From positions 1-8,093 of the forward strand of contig JAKIVF010000142.1 of NCBI GenBank assembly GCA_021647145.1: DNA of 8,093 nt. The letters are read 5' to 3'. This document shows positions 1 through 5,400 of this stretch, piece after piece. Made by a program: the position numbers and the translations under genes. Position 1 is the stretch's first letter. Each line of letters begins with the position of its first letter. The notes beneath the pieces were generated by a model, which did not search any database, was not told the origin of the DNA, and was given only the letters and a program-made list of their open reading frames with translations. Source of the DNA: Methylococcaceae bacterium (GTDB taxonomy: Bacteria; Pseudomonadota; Gammaproteobacteria; Methylococcales; Methylomonadaceae).

Positions 1-51
1 TATTGTTTTATGAATTCTTTTCATTGATAGCATATGGTTTGTGGGTGACAT
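1..51 (-). CDS. possible start of a further minus-strand gene, running off the left edge (speculative)
   Basis: A minus-strand frame starting with ATG at 51 stays open to base 1, giving 17 codons with internal in-frame ATGs at 33 and 24. The start from 24 would read MKRIHKTI. No Shine-Dalgarno sequence stands before any of these ATGs. The only support is its direction, which matches the operon, and a candidate promoter upstream with a consensus -10 box (TATAAT, 133-138). A competing reading is the tail of a plus-strand gene: bases 3-53 are open on the plus strand and end in TAA after a hydrophobic stretch (LFYEFFSLIAYGLWVT). That would mean a convergent membrane-protein gene lies to the left. 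Seventeen codons cannot decide between the two, so no function is offered. Confidence 0.2.
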   Translation of the reverse strand, partial: MSPTNHMLSMKRIHKTI

Positions 52-90
52 AACAATCGTATTTTTATTATATTAACAGCAATTCTACTT

Positions 91-140
91 CATATAATGA
101 GTCTGCTTGTTATTTAGTCGATTAACGCCTACATTATATG
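91..140. repeat. 9-bp perfect inverted repeat covering the candidate -10 box
   Basis: CATATAATG at 91-99 is repeated as its exact reverse complement, CATTATATG, at 132-140, separated by 32 bases. Each arm carries a TATAAT on one strand. The loop is long and there is no T-run directly after the right arm, so it does not look like an intrinsic terminator. An operator-like site or chance are the remaining readings. I find no terminator hairpin after the RgpF stop codon in 1-179. Confidence 0.35.
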
Positions 141-160
141 GATAAACTGTAGCTAACCAA
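133..160 (-). promoter_or_regulatory. candidate sigma70-type promoter reading leftward
   Basis: On the minus strand, a perfect TATAAT (133-138) lies 16 bases downstream of TTGGTT (155-160), which matches the TTGACA consensus at three of six positions. It sits just past the RgpF stop codon and would fire toward the left edge, so it could start the next transcription unit. The -10 box is inside one arm of a 9-bp inverted repeat. AT-rich DNA often gives such matches by chance. Confidence 0.3.
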
Positions 161-179
161 TTGAAGATATGAAGACTTG

Positions 180-1481
180 TTATTGGTAATACTTTTTAAA
201 AAGTAATTTCTTTATGCTGAGTTCGCTTTTTAAAGAGGTGCTAATAGCCATTGGAGATTTTATATTGCTAGAACCGAGGATTGTTTTAATAGTATGCCTT
301 GTTCTTTGAATATTTACTGGATAAGAGATGGCAGTATGCATGTTCGTCAGGTAGGGTAATAAACCAAACGCCCTCTCTAGTGCATGAAAAACTGAAGCAC
401 TCGCACCTGTTACGTCTTTGTGTTTTTCTGAAACAATTATACTATTCAATTCTTGGTTATCCATGAGAGGGGTAAATATATCCATTCTTGCCCAGAACAT
501 TGTGCCTGCAAAAAATCCCCAATCACCTTTCAATTGCTTGTTGCTTACATTTTTTAATAGAAACTTCTCAATAAAAGGGAGGTTACCGTACATTAATTCC
601 TTAGCTGACTTATAGACTACATTGCCACCTACGAGGCCTAATTCTTTTTCAGAATGAAACTTAAATATAATCTTCTCAACTGTATATTCTGATCCAAATA
701 AAGAGTCAATTAATAGGTCAAACCAAGCTTCCCCTTGTTCTCCTTTGCCTTTTTTAGTATGTAATTTACAAACAATCTGATAATTATTATCTTGAAGGTA
801 AGGTAGTATCTCTAAAAATGGTGCAATATCATAACCACTGATTGAGCAAACTATTACTTTATAATTAACTACACCTAACTTGTTTAGAATATCTACTAAT
901 TCTTTTTCTTGATCTAAGGATACTGTAAAAAACAGATCAAAAAATAAAGGTGATTTTGAAATTCGTGACATTATTGAAGGGAGCATTTCCATATAGTACG
1001 CATGTATCACTACAGCAGACTTTAAATACATCTGAGTGTTTTTATTAATTTTTTCAGTGTGATTATTAAGAAAATTTTTATTAGGTAGGTTTTTATTTGA
1101 GAGACCACTCTGAAGATAATGCTTTAATGGGCTTGTAGTTTTAAAATTACCATATGTTTTCGCATACCAAGTAGGGTCAAATGAAGGGCTTGGTTTAAAA
1201 CCTTTAGATTCTCCACTCGAAATATAATGTAATAAGGGGCTTTTCCCTTCAATTGGGAAATAGTTGTTGATATACCACTTAGGGTCAAAAAATAGATTAG
1301 GCTTTCGTCCTTCATTTTCGCCGAATTCAATATAGTGAACAAGCCCTCCACCAGAAAACCCTTTTACGTCTGGATATAATTTTAGATAAAAATCTTCATC
1401 AAATAGACCACTCTTATTAATTATATTAATATTTCTCTTTATGAGAAGATTATTATATTTTTTTTTAAAGAAGCAAAACAT
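180..1481 (-). CDS. RgpF-type rhamnan-synthesis-like protein with three N-terminal NPDV-type repeats
   Basis: This 433-residue protein ends in an RgpF-like domain (Pfam family 'rhamnan synthesis protein F') at about residues 153-385. Characteristic pieces are AVVIHAYY (156-163), a CKLHTKKG segment (238-245) and WGFFAGTMFWAR (321-332). Family members take part in building rhamnose-containing or other surface polysaccharides in the cytoplasm; the sugar used here cannot be read from sequence. Residues 27-135 hold three diverged repeats of about 36 residues (FDxxxY...PL.HY...G...G..P). The same repeat type occurs in the large fusion protein upstream. The ATG at 1481 follows the methyltransferase stop by 19 bases, so the two genes are probably co-transcribed; the Shine-Dalgarno match (TTGGA) is weak. 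Codons 6-8 are an A9 run (plus-strand T9, 1458-1466), a possible slippage site near the start. No signal peptide or membrane span is evident. Family assignment is firm; substrate is unknown. Confidence 0.85.
   Translation of the reverse strand: MFCFFKKKYNNLLIKRNINIINKSGLFDEDFYLKLYPDVKGFSGGGLVHYIEFGENEGRKPNLFFDPKWYINNYFPIEGKSPLLHYISSGESKGFKPSPSFDPTWYAKTYGNFKTTSPLKHYLQSGLSNKNLPNKNFLNNHTEKINKNTQMYLKSAVVIHAYYMEMLPSIMSRISKSPLFFDLFFTVSLDQEKELVDILNKLGVVNYKVIVCSISGYDIAPFLEILPYLQDNNYQIVCKLHTKKGKGEQGEAWFDLLIDSLFGSEYTVEKIIFKFHSEKELGLVGGNVVYKSAKELMYGNLPFIEKFLLKNVSNKQLKGDWGFFAGTMFWARMDIFTPLMDNQELNSIIVSEKHKDVTGASASVFHALERAFGLLPYLTNMHTAISYPVNIQRTRHTIKTILGSSNIKSPMAISTSLKSELSIKKLLFKKYYQ
1077..1403 (-). repeat. 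three protein-level NPDV-type repeats in the RgpF-like protein
   Basis: Residues 27-135 contain three units, starting FDEDFY (27), FDPKWY (65) and FDPTWY (101). Each has a (G/S)PL.HY or GL.HY core and a G....G..P end. The first unit keeps the YPDV signature (36-39); the second and third have lost it. This module is common at the start of polysaccharide glycosyltransferases. Its role is not settled; docking or an acceptor-handling role is inference. Confidence 0.75.
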
Positions 1482-1500
1482 TTGTTATTCCAATATCAAG

Positions 1501-2223
1501 TTAGTTTAAAGGTGAAGAAGTATTTTTAGTTTGGTATTTATCGTTAGCTCCTGTTTGTGCCTTTAATCCTTTTTGTAATATTTTTAGAGAAAAATCATTA
1601 TGCGTAAAGAAAGTTTCTTTAGGGTCGGTATGTAGCAAAAAATAAACCACATCAAGTGATTCAGTAACGGGGTCGATTGCATCAACAGATAATATCCAAG
1701 CATGTGGCAAATAACTTTTTAGTATTTTTTCAAAATCCTTACCATAAATACGATAATGACCATGATCTTCTTCTTTAGGATATCCCCAGTCTGTTGTTTT
1801 TAATTGAGTAGCAGGAGATGGTACAGTTAAAAATACAAAGCCATCCCTTTTTGTAATTCTTAATAGTTCATTCAGAGCAGAATTATCATATGGGACATGT
1901 TCAAGCACATGATTACACATCACAATATCATAGCTATGGCTATCCCTATCAATTTTTTGTAAATCTAGGGAATTTTCACCACCATAGGTTGAAACTTCGT
2001 AGGATGCGAACCAATCAGGTTCTACTGTCCCATCAGGGCTAAATTGAATAAATGACTTCTCTTTATAACTTTGATCAATAAGATTTTTAAAGATGTCCTT
2101 ATAGGCTCTATGCCGCTCTAGTGATTGACACTTTTCACAGCGTGGTGGAACCCCCGTTGCAGACATTCTTCCGTTCGGTCCAGCTAAAAAACTATTGTTT
2201 CCACATATATTACATATGGCCAT
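1501..2223 (-). CDS. class I SAM-dependent methyltransferase with N-terminal zinc ribbon
   Basis: The 240-residue protein begins with a zinc-ribbon-like module: CNIC at 4-7 and CEKC at 29-32, followed by SLERHR (34-39), typical of a family of polysaccharide-cluster methyltransferases. The Rossmann part is recognisable by LDL (86-88; the acidic residue at the end of beta 2) and by YDIVMCNHVLEHVP (98-111), the Methyltransf_11-type motif, then a strand FVFLTVPSP (129-137) and GHYRIYG (155-161). The usual glycine-rich motif I is replaced by FIQFSPDGT (58-66), so the SAM-binding loop is atypical. It likely methylates a sugar, a sugar nucleotide or a chain end; the target is unknown. The start is well supported by AAGGGGG five bases upstream of ATG. 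It lies 19 bases after the epimerase remnant and 19 bases before the RgpF gene, consistent with one operon. The C-terminal end of the large fusion protein has a similar zinc-ribbon arrangement. Confidence 0.85.
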   Translation of the reverse strand: MAICNICGNNSFLAGPNGRMSATGVPPRCEKCQSLERHRAYKDIFKNLIDQSYKEKSFIQFSPDGTVEPDWFASYEVSTYGGENSLDLQKIDRDSHSYDIVMCNHVLEHVPYDNSALNELLRITKRDGFVFLTVPSPATQLKTTDWGYPKEEDHGHYRIYGKDFEKILKSYLPHAWILSVDAIDPVTESLDVVYFLLHTDPKETFFTHNDFSLKILQKGLKAQTGANDKYQTKNTSSPLN

Positions 2224-2228
2224 ATTAT

Positions 2229-2235
2229 CCCCCTT
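2229..2235 (-). promoter_or_regulatory. ribosome binding site of the zinc-ribbon methyltransferase
   Basis: The minus strand reads AAGGGGG five bases before the ATG at 2223. It is a clear purine-rich site and fixes the methyltransferase start. It lies directly after the stop of the epimerase remnant, so translation of the methyltransferase does not depend on that remnant. Confidence 0.6.
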
Positions 2236-2242
2236 ATGAAAT

Positions 2243-2464
2243 TTAACTATTATCTATCGTGTAATTTCTGTGTCTAACATCATTGAGATGTTGTGGATTA
2301 ATTTTAATTGTCTTTAACTGTAAGTATATTTTTTCTGTAAAAAATGTATCACATGCATACACAAGGTCATATTTTTTAACTAGTTCGATACATAGGTTAA
2401 AACCTATAAAGCCACGTGCACCAATGATTAGACAAGCAGATTTATTCTTATTTTTATTCGTCAT
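2243..2464 (-). pseudogene. N-terminal remnant of an NAD(P)-dependent epimerase/dehydratase
   Basis: This 73-codon frame encodes the first beta-alpha-beta unit of an extended short-chain dehydrogenase of the sugar-nucleotide epimerase type. ACLIIGARGFIG (10-21) carries the GxxGFIG dinucleotide-binding loop, and VYACDTF (35-41) is beta 2 with its terminal Asp. Family members run to about 300 residues, but here the stop comes after 73. The 19 bases before the next gene cannot hold the rest in any frame, so this is a deletion remnant rather than a simple frameshift. The tail after about residue 42 does not look like the family. The start overlaps the end of the fusion gene by 11 bases and has a good Shine-Dalgarno match, AGGAG (2477-2481), 12 bases upstream, so the remnant may still be translated. 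Without the catalytic Tyr-x-x-x-Lys it cannot be an active epimerase. A small protein with a new role is possible but unsupported. Confidence 0.65.
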
Positions 2465-5400
2465 AGAAATTGATCACTCCTAACCTTCGCCAGTCATAGC
2501 CAATACAAAAGCTAGAAATATTTGTGTAATTTATCAGATACCTCTGGGCAGTAGCAGAGAATGCTATATTTAATGATGTATTTAGGCTGTCTGCTGGTTT
2601 TGTTTTTTCACTATCGACAAAAAAAGAATCTGTAAAAATTACCTCTCCAATGGGAGATAATGACTTAATAATATTCTTCCATAGTTCAGGCTTTTCTTTT
2701 ATAAAAGAAAAATCGATGATAATTAAATCTAGTTTTTTTTGTGAGAGTTTAAGAGTTGAGTAAAAAAGCTCAGCATCGTTTGTAATTAGTAAGCTATCAA
2801 AAAATGGCTCGATAAATTTTTTTAATGATTTGTCGTCACTAAGAACTAATGCTTTTTCTTTTCTGTAAATATGGTGATTGTTTGCTAATAAACGCACTAA
2901 ACTACGGCCAAAGCTTGTTGAACTACATTTTGGGCATTTTAGGGTTTGAATACCTTGATTTTCTACATTAATAAAAGTACTTCCCTTCCATCCACACATA
3001 TTGCATGTTTGTCCTTTATTTTTTTCTATAGAATCAAGTTGGGTATTTACATTTTTAATTGTAAGTGGATGCGCCACAACAGTCCTTTCAGTTAATATTG
3101 TTTGAAGCTTAGGGAGGGTTTTTACTGTAATAGAGGCAACTTCAGGTATATCGCCTAAACCATAACCTAAACTTTCGGCGTAGTATGACATTTCAATATC
3201 CATTCCACCATGCGGTGTTGCTGGATTAAAGCCACCATGCTTAGCGACAAAATCTCTACGAATGATAAAAACGCCTCCTTGTACATGCTTAAAGACTCGT
3301 TCTGGGTTTTCTTGCGCAAACTCAGGGTTTCGAAATTTCGCAAAATCAGGATGGTTCAGATACTCTTTACCATAGATATATTTGGGCATTTGAGCATGGT
3401 GCCCTGCCAGCGCATCATTAGGATTATTTCTCATATGCTCTAACAAAGGTCTTTCCCAACCATGACTTTTTATAAAGCCTTCTTTGCTGCAGATATAAAT
3501 TCCAAATTCACTGTCTGATAATTCCAACGCTATATTGGATGAAGGTCCACAATATAGATTTTGGGTTTTCCTTATCAATCGAACGTTGGGGTAAATACCG
3601 ACCTGTTCACAAAGTTCTAACCAGAATTCTTCATCACTATTATTATCAATAATGGTCAATGTAAATGGGGTTGTAGTGTACTTAAAAATTCGCTTTATAA
3701 TTTCAAATGTTTCGGCACTATCTTCATATTTTTCAGTATTAAAGGTGACTAGGAATATCTCCAGCGTATAGCCCTGCCAGGTATCGAGTAGCATTTGCAT
3801 GGTTTGCTTCACACCAATTTTCTTATCCAAAAATTGCTGTGAACGCTTTACCATCGCCGCGATTCTTTGGGGTGACATGGCTTTTAGTTTAAGGACATAT
3901 TCAGCGAGCTTCTCCGAATTTCCAGCAGGGGCTACAAGCGCTTCAACACCATCGGTTAAATAATCTGGAATTGCGGCAATATCTGTCGTTATCACAGGCA
4001 AACCCATTGCCATCGCCTCAAGAATCACGGTAGGAAATCCATCCATATCACCATTTTCTGCAATCACACAGGGGGTTATAAGGAAGTCACTGCCTTGATA
4101 GGCTTTTGCAACATCTTGCTGATTATTTAATGCGCCTTTTAAAATGACATTATCCACACCTAATGCTTTGATCTGTTTTTTATAGTCATCTTCTAGTGGG
4201 CCGTAGCCATAGATATCAAAGACTATATTTTCATTTTTTAACAAGGCAGCCGCATCGATTAAAGTACTAATACCTTTTTTCTCGACAAAGCGGGTAATAA
4301 GCACGCCTTGAAGCACTTCATTATTATTACTTGTATTTCTTTTACTATATGGCTGTTCTGCTGAGCGGAGTCGAAGTGCCCCCCCCTTTTTTGCGAAATC
4401 AGCAACATTTACTGCTTGAATATTAAAAGCTATTTTTTCAGAGGGCACACCACATTCCTCTATAAATCGCTTATGAAACTCACCATGAACCAGTACTTTT
4501 TTGCACAATGGATGACGACTAATTTCACCAATCTTGTTTCGTTTTTTATTCTCGTTGTGAAAAATATCCACAGCATGCGGCATAAATGTAAAGGGAATAT
4601 TCACTTTCACACAGGCAGGATATGTGAGCTTTGTAGCGGTTGGATAGGCGAAATGGCTATGACAGAAATTTCTTTGATGCTCTTGCAATAACGCTGTAAG
4701 TTGCTCCGCATCTTTAACTTGGTATGAATCTACTTCAAAATCAAGGATCGCAGCTTTATCTGGCTCAATAGAGAAATAGACAACAACATCATAACCTTGC
4801 TTAACCAGCCACTTAATTTCTTCCATTACAAAGGTTTGAGAAAGTGCAGGAAAATCCCATAAAACATATGCAATGCGAAGTTCATCAAGACCTAGCTTAA
4901 TACGCTCAGAAAAGTTTTTGTGATAAATTTTAGAGAAAATACCATCTAGGCTAACAGTAGTTGTAATATTTTTTAAGTGCTTATTATCTAAAAAATAATC
5001 TACTCCAACAAAGGGCACAACGGCTGGGGTATAGTTTTTGGTATAACGGATAATAAAATCCCAATCAACTAAACGCTTTAAAGTGGTGTCAAAACCTCCA
5101 AACTGTTGATAAAGAAATGACCTGTGTATAAATACATTTAAGTCGATGAAATTTTCAGTTAATAAGTTTTTACGATCATAATTTGATAATAAGACATCCT
5201 TCTTATCATTATTATTATTATGTCGAAACAATGCTGAATAGGCACAATTCACTTCATCATTTTCACTTAATATGGATGCCATAACCATCAAATAATGTTT
5301 ACGCCACTGATTATCGCTATCTAAATAAGCAATCACATCACCCTGAACTTGTTCTAAAGCACTATTTCTTGCGGAGCTAACACCTGAGTGGTTATTAATA

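Larger units (their letters stand above)
3765..4886 (-). other. module 5: GT4 glycosyltransferase domain with an expanded interlobe linker
   Basis: Residues 917-1290 form a GT-B fold family 4 transferase of the type with a FPALSQTFV start (928-936). The C-terminal lobe has TRFVEKKG (1114-1121), DIYGYGPL (1140-1147), a DMDGFPTVILEAMAMGLPV block (1196-1214) and a final acidic helix. In the EX7E position the first acid is Asp (D1198, E1206), a conservative change. The linker between the lobes (about 1081-1107) is longer and more basic than I would expect, and it coincides with a palindrome-type repeat and an A6G8 tract in the DNA. The N-terminal lobe, about 160 residues, is on the short side. 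Confidence 0.8.

Noticed and set aside
418..615. 65-codon plus-strand open frame
   Set aside because: It is antisense to the RgpF domain, with no ribosome site or domain features.
2283..2483. 66-codon plus-strand open frame opposite the epimerase remnant
   Set aside because: The minus strand here has a clear Rossmann motif and ribosome site; the plus-strand frame has neither.
3210..3443. 77-codon plus-strand open frame
   Set aside because: It is antisense to the second GT-A-like module and shows no family pattern.
4416..4691. 91-codon plus-strand open frame
   Set aside because: It lies wholly opposite the GT4 coding sequence, has no recognisable domain or ribosome site, and is explained as a shadow of the strongly supported minus-strand frame.
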